Source: Luteitalea sp. TBR-22
Lineage (GTDB): Bacteria > Acidobacteriota > Vicinamibacteria > Vicinamibacterales > Vicinamibacteraceae
DNA: 64,000 bases
Reading direction: 5' to 3'
NCBI RefSeq assembly: GCF_016865485.1
Contig: NZ_AP024452.1
Coordinates: 3,990,501 to 4,054,500 of the forward strand
Shown: one piece after another, positions 9,377 through 17,142 of the stretch
How the letters are laid out: every line of letters begins with the position of its first letter
Numbering within the stretch: the stretch's first letter is position 1
Program-made: the position numbers and the translations under genes
Notes under the pieces: model-generated
Database searches by the model: none
What the model saw: only the letters and a program-made list of their open reading frames with translations
What the model was told of the DNA's origin: nothing

Positions 9377-10507
9377 TCAGACGAATGCCTGCATCACCTC
9401 GTTTGCGAGGAGCATGCCACGACGGGTCAGCCCGATTCGCCCCGGTGTGTGCACGAGCAGGCCCGCTTCCAGCGCCGGGGCGAGCGCGTCTCCGTAGCGA
9501 GTCCAGACATCCTGCCCGAATCGTGCCCGATACGCATCCGGATCTATACCTTCGGTCAGCCGCAGCCCCATGAACAGCGCTTCGGCGAACCGGGCCTCGG
9601 CGTCCAGATGCCTCGCCTCGGCGATCGGGTCGGCGCCGGCGGTCACCCGCGCCACGTACGCGGCGGTATCGGCAACGTGCTTCCAGCGCCGACCGTCACG
9701 CGACCCGTGGGCGCCGCAGCCGAACGCCAACCAGCCGCTGTCGCGCCAGTACTTCAGGTTGTGGCGGCACTCGCGCCCCGGCCGCGCCACGTTCGAAATC
9801 TCGTACTGCGCCAGGCCCGCCGCCTCGAGCCGGTCCATCGCCTGCTCGTACATGTCGGCCGCGTCGTCGTCGGCCGTCTGCGACCACTGCTCCCTCGCCA
9901 TGAGCTCCTGCAACGGTGCGTTCGGGTAGAGCTCCAGCAGGTACAGCGAGGCGTGGTCGACGCCCGTCTCGATGAGTCCTTCTATTGACGTCATCCACTG
10001 CGCGACGGTCTGCCCTGGCAGCCACATCATCAGGTCGAGGCTGACGTTGTCGAAGCCGGCCGTCCGCGCCTCGAGCACGGCGGCTCGTGCGCGCGCGGCG
10101 CCGTGAAGCCGCCCGAGGCGCTTGAGCTCTTCGTCGCGGAAGGACTGCACGCCGAACGAGAGGCGGTTCACGCCAGCCGCGCGGAAGCCCGCCAGGCGCG
10201 CCGCGTCGACCGTCTCGGGATTGGCCTCCATGGTCACTTCCGCGTCGGCCGCGACCCGGAACGCCCCGCGACACGCCGCGAGGATGCGGCCGATCTCGGC
10301 CGGCTCGAGCAACGACGGCGTGCCGCCGCCGAAGTAGATCGTGTCGACGGGCGCGTCCTCGGCCTCGCGCGTCACGTGGGCGACCAGCGCGTCGACGTAC
10401 GCCACCTTGAGCGCCTCGTCGAGGAGGCCGCGGTTGAAGTTGCAGTAGTGGCAGATGGCGCTGCAGAACGGGACGTGGACGTACAGGCCGAGCGGCGCGG
10501 TCGTCAC
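9377..10507 (-). CDS. hemW: Radical SAM heme chaperone HemW (coproporphyrinogen III oxidase-like)
   Basis: Radical-SAM protein (376 aa) of the HemN/HemW family. The N-terminus LGLYVHVPFCSAICHYCNF carries the Cx3Cx2C cluster (Cys15, 19, 22), with the fourth-position Phe typical of HemW rather than the extra Cys of HemN. Downstream: IYFGGGTPSLL, EANPE, RLSFGVQSF, SLDLMMWLPGQT, YEISNVARPGRECRHNLKYW and the C-terminal HemN domain. HemW delivers heme to respiratory enzymes rather than oxidising coproporphyrinogen, as known from E. coli and Lactococcus studies. The GTG at 10507 is 2 nt after the DnaC-like gene. Confidence 0.92.
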   Translation of the reverse strand: MTTAPLGLYVHVPFCSAICHYCNFNRGLLDEALKVAYVDALVAHVTREAEDAPVDTIYFGGGTPSLLEPAEIGRILAACRGAFRVAADAEVTMEANPETVDAARLAGFRAAGVNRLSFGVQSFRDEELKRLGRLHGAARARAAVLEARTAGFDNVSLDLMMWLPGQTVAQWMTSIEGLIETGVDHASLYLLELYPNAPLQELMAREQWSQTADDDAADMYEQAMDRLEAAGLAQYEISNVARPGRECRHNLKYWRDSGWLAFGCGAHGSRDGRRWKHVADTAAYVARVTAGADPIAEARHLDAEARFAEALFMGLRLTEGIDPDAYRARFGQDVWTRYGDALAPALEAGLLVHTPGRIGLTRRGMLLANEVMQAFV

Positions 10508-10509
10508 GG

Positions 10510-11379
10510 TCAGCGGCGTGTGCCGGCCCGGCCGCCCGGCCACTTGAGCTCGGGCGCCGCGCTGCCCGGGGCGCGCTCGCCTTCCCGCAGGCGGGCCCGC
10601 ATCGGGGCGCTCGCCTTGGCCGGCAGCCGCGGGGCGCCGGGCTTCTGGCGCATGCGCCACAGCGCCACCAGGTCGTCCTGTCCGCCGTTGGGGGGCAGCT
10701 CGCGATAGTCGGCGCCGTCGAGGTCGAGGAACTCGCACATCTCGTGCAGCCGCGAGCGCATGCGGAAGCCGATCCGGTACAGCAGTGACTCGGGCATCGA
10801 CGGATCGGGATCGTCGACGTAGTTCGACGTGAAGAGCGTGAGGCGCTTCTCGCTGTAGCGGGTGTTGACGATCAGGTTGAGCGTCTCGTCGACCCACTCG
10901 GAGGCCTTCTCGGCGCCGAGGTCGTCGAGCACGAGCACGTCGGCGGTCATCACCGGGCGCAGGACGTCGCGCTCCGACTCGCGCACCAGGGGATCGTACG
11001 TGCTGCGGATGATGCGAAGCAGGTCGCGGGTGTCGTAGAAGACGCCGCGCGCGCCCTTCTCCTGCACGAGCATGCGCAGGACGGCCACCGCGAGGTGCGT
11101 CTTGCCGACGCCGGGCGGGCCGAGCAGGAACAGCCCGCGGTCGGTGACCGGGTACCGCTGCACCAGGGCGCGCGCCGAGGCCAAAGCGCGCTCCAGCGAC
11201 TCGTTGCCGTAGGTCAGGAACCCGCCGAAGTCGCAGTGCTGGTAACGGCGCGGGATCCGCGAGTCGACGCGGCGGCGCGAGGCGGCCTGCTGCAGCCAGC
11301 AGTCACAGCGCGTGACGCGGCGCTCGCCGTCGCGCACGATCGTCTTCCATCCCGTTCCGTTGCAGAGTGCGCAGGCCAC
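10510..11379 (-). CDS. DnaC/DnaI-like ATPase with N-terminal zinc-finger
   Basis: AAA+ ATPase of about 289 aa. It opens with a Cys-rich module (CALCNGTGW and RCDCW, Cys3, 6, 25, 27), then the helicase-loader-like core: Walker A GPPGVGKTHLAV near residue 84, Walker B VLVLDDLGAE, sensor stretch TLFTSNY and a C-terminal arginine region (RIGFRMRSRLHEMCEFLDL). DnaC/DnaI proteins load the replicative helicase; IstB transposition helpers share the fold, but no transposase is nearby. The start is uncertain: GTG 11379 and TTG 11385 both precede the first Cys pair and neither has a clear Shine-Dalgarno. A TATCAT hexamer just upstream may be a -10, allowing a leaderless start. Confidence 0.82.
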   Translation of the reverse strand: MACALCNGTGWKTIVRDGERRVTRCDCWLQQAASRRRVDSRIPRRYQHCDFGGFLTYGNESLERALASARALVQRYPVTDRGLFLLGPPGVGKTHLAVAVLRMLVQEKGARGVFYDTRDLLRIIRSTYDPLVRESERDVLRPVMTADVLVLDDLGAEKASEWVDETLNLIVNTRYSEKRLTLFTSNYVDDPDPSMPESLLYRIGFRMRSRLHEMCEFLDLDGADYRELPPNGGQDDLVALWRMRQKPGAPRLPAKASAPMRARLREGERAPGSAAPELKWPGGRAGTRR

Positions 11380-11446
11380 GACCAAGGGATCGGCATGATA
11401 GCGCGAAGGCCCCGCGGGGGCAGCCGAACGCGCGGCGAAGGTGCGC

Positions 11447-11866
11447 TCAGGCCTCGGGATCGCCAGGTGGAGGTGGCGTGCCGGCGGGCGGCACGATGCT
11501 GCCGGGGGCACTCTTGACCATGGCAGTGGACAGTCGCTGCTCCCAGTCGCCGAGCCCGCGCACCATTTCCTGCTTGACGTACGCCATGAACTCGTTCACC
11601 TCGTGCTGCATCTGCGCCATGCGCTCGCGCAGGTTGAGGATGATCTCGACGCCGGCCAGGTTGACGCCGAGCTCGCGCGTGAGCGTCAGGATGGTCTCGA
11701 GTCGCTCGAGATCCTCGTCCGAGTAGAGGCGCGTGTTGCCGTCGGTGCGGGAGGGGCGCAACAGTCCCTCGCGCTCGTACAGCCGCAGCGTCTGCGGGTG
11801 GATGTTGTAGCGCTGCGCGACGGCGCTGATCATGTAGAGCGCCTTGCCTGGGCGTCGGGTCGACAT
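11447..11866 (-). CDS. hspR: MerR-family heat-shock repressor HspR
   Basis: MerR-type winged-helix regulator (139 aa). The DNA-binding domain reads YMISAVAQRYNIHPQTLRLYEREGL and then RLYSDEDLERLETIL, followed by GVNLAGVEIIL and a coiled-coil dimerisation helix. The YMIS...HPQTLR and GVNLAG signatures are those of HspR, which represses dnaK operons with DnaK as co-repressor. Placement directly after dnaK-dnaJ matches the actinobacterial order. The ATG overlaps the dnaJ stop (TGATG). I did not find a good HAIR operator upstream of dnaK. Confidence 0.88.
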   Translation of the reverse strand: MSTRRPGKALYMISAVAQRYNIHPQTLRLYEREGLLRPSRTDGNTRLYSDEDLERLETILTLTRELGVNLAGVEIILNLRERMAQMQHEVNEFMAYVKQEMVRGLGDWEQRLSTAMVKSAPGSIVPPAGTPPPPGDPEA

Positions 11867-13032
11867 CACTCGGCCTGCGTCGGTCGGCCTGCGACCGCGG
11901 ATTGCTCGGGCGCCACGTCCGCGTCGTCGCCGCGCGTGTCGCCCTGATCGCCATACCAGCCTGCCCGCACGTCCTCGGGATGGAGGCGCGCGAACTCCTG
12001 CATCAAGCCGCGCGCCCGCGCGTCGATGACCGGCGGGAGCACGAGCACCACGTCGAGCACCAGGTCGCCGCGGGCGCCGGTGCGCCGCGACGGCACGCCC
12101 CGCTCACGCAGGCGGAGTCGCTGGCCCGACTGGATGCCCGCCGGCACCCGCACGGTGACCGGCCCGTCCGGCGTCGGCACGGGCACGCGCGCCCCGAGCA
12201 CGGCCTCGTGGACCGCGACCGGCAGCGTCATGTGCAGGTCGTCGCCGACGCGGCGGACGCGCGCGTCGGGCGCCACGCGCACGCGGATGCGCAGGTCGCC
12301 CGGCGCCCCGCCACGCACCCCGGCATGGCCGGCGCCGGCCTGCACCAGTTCGTCCCCGTCGTCCAACCCTGGCGGCACGACGACGTCGACCGCCGTGGTC
12401 GCCTCGTGCTGTCCGTGCCCGTGGCAGCCGTGACAGGTGCGGGCGGTGACCACGCCACGCCCCTGGCACGGTTCGCAGGGCCGGACGAAGACCATGTGCC
12501 CGCGTCCGAGGCGCTGCTGGCCGCTGCCGGCACACGCCCGGCACGGCGCCGCCGGGGCGTCGAGTCGCCCGTGGCCGCGACACAGCCGGCAGGCGATGCG
12601 ACGCGACAGCTCGAGGCGTCGGTTGCCGCCGCGCAGCACGTCCTCGAGGGTCAGCGTGATCTCGGTGTGCAGGTCGACGCCGCGGACCGGCCGGCCATCG
12701 TGATGGCCCGCGGCCTGACGGAACACGTCGACGAACAGGTCACCGAACGTCGACGCGTCGGCGCCGTGCATCGCGAGGGAGAAGTCGAAGCCCGCGAAGG
12801 CCGGCGGCGCGGCCACCGAGGGGGCCGCCGCGCCACTGGCGTCGTACGCACGACGCCGCGCCGGATCGACGAGCAGTTCGAAGGCCTCGGTGATGGCGGC
12901 GTAGCGCCGGGCGGCGTCGGCGTTGCCGGGATTGAGGTCGGGATGCCAGCGGCGCGCAAGGCGGCGGTAGGCCCGCCGCACCTGCGCCTCCGTGGCGTCC
13001 GCCCCGAGTCCCAGCAGTTCGTACGGGGTCAC
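11866..13032 (-). CDS. dnaJ: Molecular chaperone DnaJ
   Basis: Type I Hsp40 (388 aa). J-domain with HPD at residues 30-32, followed by a short Ala/Pro/Phe linker rather than a long G/F region. The zinc-binding domain has four CxxCxGxG-type repeats: CRLCRGHG, CRACAGSG, CEPCQGRG and CHGCHGHG. The C-terminal substrate-binding beta-domains end with an Asp/Glu-rich tail. It stimulates DnaK ATPase and delivers unfolded clients. GTG start at 13032, 3 nt after the dnaK stop. No grpE gene lies between dnaK and dnaJ. Confidence 0.93.
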   Translation of the reverse strand: MTPYELLGLGADATEAQVRRAYRRLARRWHPDLNPGNADAARRYAAITEAFELLVDPARRRAYDASGAAAPSVAAPPAFAGFDFSLAMHGADASTFGDLFVDVFRQAAGHHDGRPVRGVDLHTEITLTLEDVLRGGNRRLELSRRIACRLCRGHGRLDAPAAPCRACAGSGQQRLGRGHMVFVRPCEPCQGRGVVTARTCHGCHGHGQHEATTAVDVVVPPGLDDGDELVQAGAGHAGVRGGAPGDLRIRVRVAPDARVRRVGDDLHMTLPVAVHEAVLGARVPVPTPDGPVTVRVPAGIQSGQRLRLRERGVPSRRTGARGDLVLDVVLVLPPVIDARARGLMQEFARLHPEDVRAGWYGDQGDTRGDDADVAPEQSAVAGRPTQAE

Positions 13033-13035
13033 GGC

Positions 13036-14928
13036 TTACTTCTCGTCGACCACCTCGGCGTCGATCACCTCGCCGTCGACGGGCGCGTTTGCACCCGCCT
13101 GACCCGAGGGACCGCCGCCCGGCGTGCCCGCCTGCGCCTCGCGATAGAGCGCCTCGGCGGCCTTGCCCTGCACCTGCATCAGCTTGTCGACCGCGCCAGT
13201 GATGGCCGCGACGTCCTCGCCCTCGAGGGCCTTGCGCACCCCGGCGATGGCCTCGGTGACCGGCTGCTTGTCGGCCTCGGTCAGCTTGTCGCCTGCGTCG
13301 GCGAGCATGCGCTCGGCCTGGTAGGCGGCCTGCTCGGCCTTGTTGCGCGTCTCGATCTGCTCACGCCGCTTGCGGTCCTCCTCGGCATGGAGCTCGGCGT
13401 CCTTCATCATCTTGTCGACCTCGTCCTTGCTGAGGCCGCTGGAGCCGGTGATGGTGATCTTCTGCTCCTTGCCGGTCGCGCGATCCTTGGCCGACACGTT
13501 CACCACGCCGTTGGCGTCGATGTCGAAGGTCACCTCGACCTGCGGCACGCCACGCGGGGCCGGCGGGATGCCATCGAGGTGGAACTTGCCGAGGCTCTTG
13601 TTGTCGCGCGCCATCTGGCGCTCGCCCTGCAGCACGTGCACTTCCACGCTCGGCTGGTTGTCGGAGGCCGTCGAGAAGACCTCGCTCTTGCGCGTCGGGA
13701 TGGTCGTGTTGCGGTCGATCAGCCGGGTCATGATGCCGCCGAGCGTCTCGATGCCCAGCGAGAGGGGCGTGACGTCGAGCAGCAGCAGATCCTTGACCTC
13801 GCCAGTGAGCACGCCGGCCTGGACCGCGGCGCCGATCGCCACGACCTCGTCGGGGTTGACGCTCTTGTTCGGCTCCCGGCCGAACAGCTCCTTCACCAGC
13901 TGCTGCACGCGCGGCACGCGCGTCGAGCCGCCGACGAGCACCACCTCGTGGACGTCGGAGGGCTGCAGGCCGGCGTCCTTCAGGGCCTGGCGCGTCGGCC
14001 CGAGCGCGCGCTGGAGGAGGTCCTCCACGAGCGACTCGAACTTGGCGCGCGTGAGCTGCAGCGAGAGATGCTTGGCGCCCGACGCATCGGCGGTGATGAA
14101 CGGCAGGCTGATGTCGGTCTGCATCGTGCTCGAGAGCTCGATCTTGGCCTTCTCGGCCGCCTCGCGGAGGCGCTGGAGGGCCATGCGGTCCTTCGAGAGG
14201 TCGATGCCTTCCTGCTTCTTGAACTCCGCGATGATCCACTCGATCACGCGCTGATCGAGGTTGTCGCCGCCGAGGTGCGTGTCGCCGTTGGTCGACTTGA
14301 CCTCCACCACCCCCTCACCCACTTCGAGGATGGAGATGTCGAAGGTGCCGCCGCCGAAGTCGAACACGGCGATCGTCTGATCGCCCTTCTTGTCGAGCCC
14401 GTAGGCGAGCGCGGCCGCCGTCGGCTCGTTGACGATGCGCTTGACCTCGAGCCCGGCGATGCGGCCAGCCTCGATGGTCGCCTGGCGCTGGGCGTCGTTG
14501 AAGTAGGCCGGCACGGTGATGACGGCCTGGCTGACCGACTGCCCGAGGTACTCCTCGGCGGCCTGCTTCAACTTCTGCAGCACCATCGCCGAGACCTGCG
14601 GCGGCGCCCACTTCTGACCGCCGGCGTCGACGCGCACGTCGTTGCCTTCCTTCACGACGTGATACGGGACGAGCTTCATCTCGTCGCTGACCTCGTCGAA
14701 GCGACGCCCCATGAAGCGCTTGATCGAGTAGACGGTGTTCTCGGCGTTGGTCGCGGCCTGGCGCTTGGCCACCTGGCCCACCAGGCGTTCGCCGGACTTG
14801 GTGAAGGCGACGACGGACGGCGTCAGCCGGCTGCCTTCAGGATTGGTGATGACGGTGGGTTCCCCACCTTCCATGACTGCGACGACCGAGTTGGTCGTCC
14901 CGAGGTCGATTCCAATGACTTTGCTCAT
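13036..14928 (-). CDS. dnaK: Molecular chaperone DnaK (Hsp70)
   Basis: Full-length Hsp70 (630 aa). The N-terminal phosphate-1 motif is [52 protein letters not shown] and [13 protein letters not shown] complete the nucleotide-binding domain. [19 protein letters not shown] opens the peptide-binding domain, and the C-terminus is acidic ([11 protein letters not shown]). It binds exposed hydrophobic peptides in an ATP-driven cycle with DnaJ. Transcribed from a strong sigma70-type promoter (15003-15031) and followed by dnaJ and hspR, implying HspR feedback control. Confidence 0.97.
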   Translation of the reverse strand: MSKVIGIDLGTTNSVVAVMEGGEPTVITNPEGSRLTPSVVAFTKSGERLVGQVAKRQAATNAENTVYSIKRFMGRRFDEVSDEMKLVPYHVVKEGNDVRVDAGGQKWAPPQVSAMVLQKLKQAAEEYLGQSVSQAVITVPAYFNDAQRQATIEAGRIAGLEVKRIVNEPTAAALAYGLDKKGDQTIAVFDFGGGTFDISILEVGEGVVEVKSTNGDTHLGGDNLDQRVIEWIIAEFKKQEGIDLSKDRMALQRLREAAEKAKIELSSTMQTDISLPFITADASGAKHLSLQLTRAKFESLVEDLLQRALGPTRQALKDAGLQPSDVHEVVLVGGSTRVPRVQQLVKELFGREPNKSVNPDEVVAIGAAVQAGVLTGEVKDLLLLDVTPLSLGIETLGGIMTRLIDRNTTIPTRKSEVFSTASDNQPSVEVHVLQGERQMARDNKSLGKFHLDGIPPAPRGVPQVEVTFDIDANGVVNVSAKDRATGKEQKITITGSSGLSKDEVDKMMKDAELHAEEDRKRREQIETRNKAEQAAYQAERMLADAGDKLTEADKQPVTEAIAGVRKALEGEDVAAITGAVDKLMQVQGKAAEALYREAQAGTPGGGPSGQAGANAPVDGEVIDAEVVDEK

Positions 14929-15002
14929 GACGTCAGCCCCTCTGCGTAAGCAATGGGCTGGACCTCGGGTTCTCTCCCTTGGCAGCCCTTCATAACAACG
15001 GC

Positions 15003-15031
15003 ATCATAAAACCTGCGCGAGGAGCTGTCAA
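15003..15031 (-). promoter_or_regulatory. Sigma70-type promoter of dnaK operon
   Basis: Reading on the minus strand: TTGACA (15026-15031), a 17-bp spacer, TATGAT (15003-15008). The match to consensus and the spacing are near ideal. It lies about 75 nt upstream of the dnaK ATG. This suggests a strong housekeeping promoter that would need a repressor (HspR) to be heat-inducible. Confidence 0.82.
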
Positions 15032-15053
15032 CATATGACTGCCATGGCAATTC

Positions 15054-15069
15054 GCAATCGGACGATTGC
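15054..15069. promoter_or_regulatory. Inverted repeat upstream of dnaK promoter
   Basis: Perfect 7-bp arms GCAATCG and CGATTGC separated by GA. It lies 23 bp upstream of the -35 box. It could be an operator for either divergent gene; it does not match the HspR HAIR consensus. Confidence 0.45.
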
Positions 15070-15276
15070 CCCTTTCAGGGGCGCGGGGTCGCCGCCGCCC
15101 TCGGGAGCCGCGAGCGGCAAGGCCATGAGCCTGCCGCCGACCACGTTCGGATTTCCGATGGCCACTTGCCACCGCGGGTGTTCGCGGGCGGCGTCCCGGC
15201 CGTTGCTCATGGGAGAGGGTCCAAAGACTCGGAAGCCGCCCGTCCCCCCAGGACCGTCGCGGCCAGAAAGACATCC

Positions 15277-16968
15277 ATGACGCCCACGCCCTTCGTCCCC
15301 GCCACCGCGCTCGCCCTGCTGCTCGCGTGCCCGCTGGTGGGCCTGGCACAGTCCCCCGCCGATCCGGCCGCGCCCCCGGAATCGATCGCAGCCATCAGCG
15401 ACCCACCGCCCCACCTCATCCGGATCGAGGGCGCGGGGGTGCAGGTGCTGCGCGACGGGCAGCCCGCCACCGCGGTGGCCGGGGAGCCCGTGCTGTTCGG
15501 GGATCGGCTCGAGAGCGGACCCGCGTACGCGCAGGTGCTGTGGGGCGACGGCAGCCGCATCGCCGTCGACCGGGGTGCGCGCCTCGAGGCGCTGGCGCCC
15601 GACCTGCTGGCCCTCACGGCCGGCCGCGCGCTGGTCACTCGCCCCGCGAGCGCCGCGGCGGGCCTGCGGGTGGATACGCCGGCCGCCTCGCTGGTCCTGA
15701 CGGCCGGCGGTGAGTACCGCATCGAGCTCGAGGACACGCAGACGAGGGTGGGCGTGGTGCGGGGCCGCGTCGAGGTCCAGACCGGCATGGGCGACCAGGT
15801 CGTGGAACCGGGCCAGCAACTCACCCTGAGGGATGGCCTCGCGCCGGGCGCGCCGGTCCGCTACAACGCGGCCGGGTACGACAGCTTCGTGCAGTGGGCC
15901 ATGCAGCCGGCAGCGGCGCCCCCGACGGGCGCGCCGCTCGACACGTTCGCCGACCCGCGATTCGAAGCCTACAGCGACGTGTTCAACCAGTACGGCTCGT
16001 GGGCGACCGATCCGCGGGCGGGCGCCGTGTGGTACCCGAACGTCGGCGTCGCGTGGCGTCCGTACGCCGATGGCTACTGGCAGGCCTACGGCCCGCAGGA
16101 CGCCTGGCTCTGGGTGGCGCGCGACCCCTGGGGCTGGCCGACGCACCACTTCGGCCGCTGGGACGCCGATCCGCGCGGCCGTTGGTTCTGGGTGCCTGGT
16201 CGCCAGTGGGCACCGGCCTGGGTCAGCTGGAGTGTCGGGCCCGGCTACGTCGGCTGGACGCCGTTGGGCGCGCAGGACCGCCCCGTTCGACCGTGGGGCG
16301 ACTTCGCGCCGCGAGCCGGCGTGTACCCCGGCGGCACGCTCGACCCGGCGCGCGCCTGGACGGTGATTCCGGCGGAGCGGTTCGGCCAGCGTGACCGCCT
16401 CGGCGCGTACGCCGTCGATCCCCGCATGATCGAGAACATCTCGGCCTTCGTCACCCAGCGCGTCGGCCCGCCGGTGCGGGCCGCCGGGCCACGCGGCGGC
16501 GTGTACGGCGGGGTCGGCCCCGGTGGGTACATGAACGGTCCGAGCCCATACGGCTACCCCGGCGGCACGGCAGTCTACGGCCCTGGCGGGTACTACGGCG
16601 GCGTCCGCCCGCGGACCGGCGACGACACCACGCGTGAACTGCGCGGCGGGATTGGCCCCACGCGCGTCGGTCCGGCCTCGCCCGGCTATGGCGGCCCCAC
16701 CCCGCCGCCCGAGGATCCGTACGAACGTGCGCAGCGCGCGGTCGCCCCGCGCGGCCGCCCGCGCACCGAAACACCGCCTGCCGCCCCGCCGGCCGCCGAG
16801 ACGCCGTCCTCGCCCCGGCAGCGCACGCCGCCAGCCCCACCGCCGGCGACACCGTCGGCCGACGCCCCGGCGGCAGCACCGCCTCCGGCCGCGCCGCCGG
16901 CCGATTCCGCGCCTCCGCCACGCGCGTCCGGCGCCACCAACGGTCGGCGCGCGGTGCCGCGCCCCTGA
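15277..16968 (+). CDS. FecR-domain / DUF6600 secreted protein
   Basis: Exported protein of 563 aa. Signal peptide (ATALALLLACPLVGLAQ), then a FecR-like beta domain at about 70-200 (GEPVLFGDRLESG, DGSRIAVDRGARLEAL, LRVDTPAASLVLTAGGEYRI). Next is a Trp/Tyr-rich DUF6600 region with repeats such as YGSWATDPRAGAVWYPN, VAWRPYADGYWQAYGP, WLWVARDPWGWPTHHFGRW and WAPAWVSWSVGPGYVGW. The last 180 residues are Gly/Tyr- then Pro/Ala-rich and probably disordered. Role unknown; extracytoplasmic or surface-associated. The ATG at 15277 is the first before the signal peptide. A PBP1A gene follows after a 174-bp repeat-filled gap. Confidence 0.85.
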   Translation: MTPTPFVPATALALLLACPLVGLAQSPADPAAPPESIAAISDPPPHLIRIEGAGVQVLRDGQPATAVAGEPVLFGDRLESGPAYAQVLWGDGSRIAVDRGARLEALAPDLLALTAGRALVTRPASAAAGLRVDTPAASLVLTAGGEYRIELEDTQTRVGVVRGRVEVQTGMGDQVVEPGQQLTLRDGLAPGAPVRYNAAGYDSFVQWAMQPAAAPPTGAPLDTFADPRFEAYSDVFNQYGSWATDPRAGAVWYPNVGVAWRPYADGYWQAYGPQDAWLWVARDPWGWPTHHFGRWDADPRGRWFWVPGRQWAPAWVSWSVGPGYVGWTPLGAQDRPVRPWGDFAPRAGVYPGGTLDPARAWTVIPAERFGQRDRLGAYAVDPRMIENISAFVTQRVGPPVRAAGPRGGVYGGVGPGGYMNGPSPYGYPGGTAVYGPGGYYGGVRPRTGDDTTRELRGGIGPTRVGPASPGYGGPTPPPEDPYERAQRAVAPRGRPRTETPPAAPPAAETPSSPRQRTPPAPPPATPSADAPAAAPPPAAPPADSAPPPRASGATNGRRAVPRP

Positions 16969-16971
16969 GGG

Positions 16972-17117
16972 GGGCCTTGGGCCTTGGGCCTTGGGCCTTG
17001 GGCCTTGGGCCTTGGGCCTTGGGCCTGCCGTGAGCCTTGAGCCCTGAGCCCTGAGCCCTGAGCCGTGAGCCTTGAGCCTTGAGCCTTGAGCCCTGAGCCC
17101 TGAGCCCGAGCCCCGAG
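16972..17117. repeat. Double heptamer tract, units GGGCCTT and TGAGCCC/T
   Basis: Two adjacent 7-bp tandem arrays fill almost the whole gap between the FecR-domain gene and the PBP gene. The first repeats GGGCCTT at least seven times; the second repeats TGAGCCC and TGAGCCT with one-base variants. AAGGCCC, the reverse complement of the first unit, is repeated at 23107-23131. Confidence 0.9.
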
Positions 17118-17142
17118 CATTCCCGGCATTACCATGATCTGA

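Larger units (their letters stand above)
14929..15276. other. Divergent intergenic region with dnaK promoter and palindromes
   Basis: 348 bp between dnaK (minus) and the FecR-domain gene (plus). It contains the dnaK promoter, a 10-bp perfect palindrome TGCCATGGCA (15040-15049) just upstream of the -35, a 7+2+7 inverted repeat (15054-15069), and a small GCCCCT-TTC-AGGGGC hairpin (15068-15082). No convincing open frame and no clear promoter for the plus-strand gene. Confidence 0.7.

Noticed and set aside
10510-11379. IstB-type transposition helper
   Set aside because: The AAA+ domain could fit IstB, but there is no transposase or terminal inverted repeat nearby and the N-terminal zinc module fits a helicase loader better.
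11902-14949. Long open frame on the plus strand opposite dnaK and dnaJ
   Set aside because: Its translation is Arg/His/Leu/Val-rich with no domain, and it mirrors two certain genes; very high G+C makes such antisense frames common.
14929-15030. CIRCE or HAIR operator for dnaK
   Set aside because: Neither TTAGCACTC-N9-GAGTGCTAA nor CTTGAGT-N7-ACTCAAG is present on either strand.
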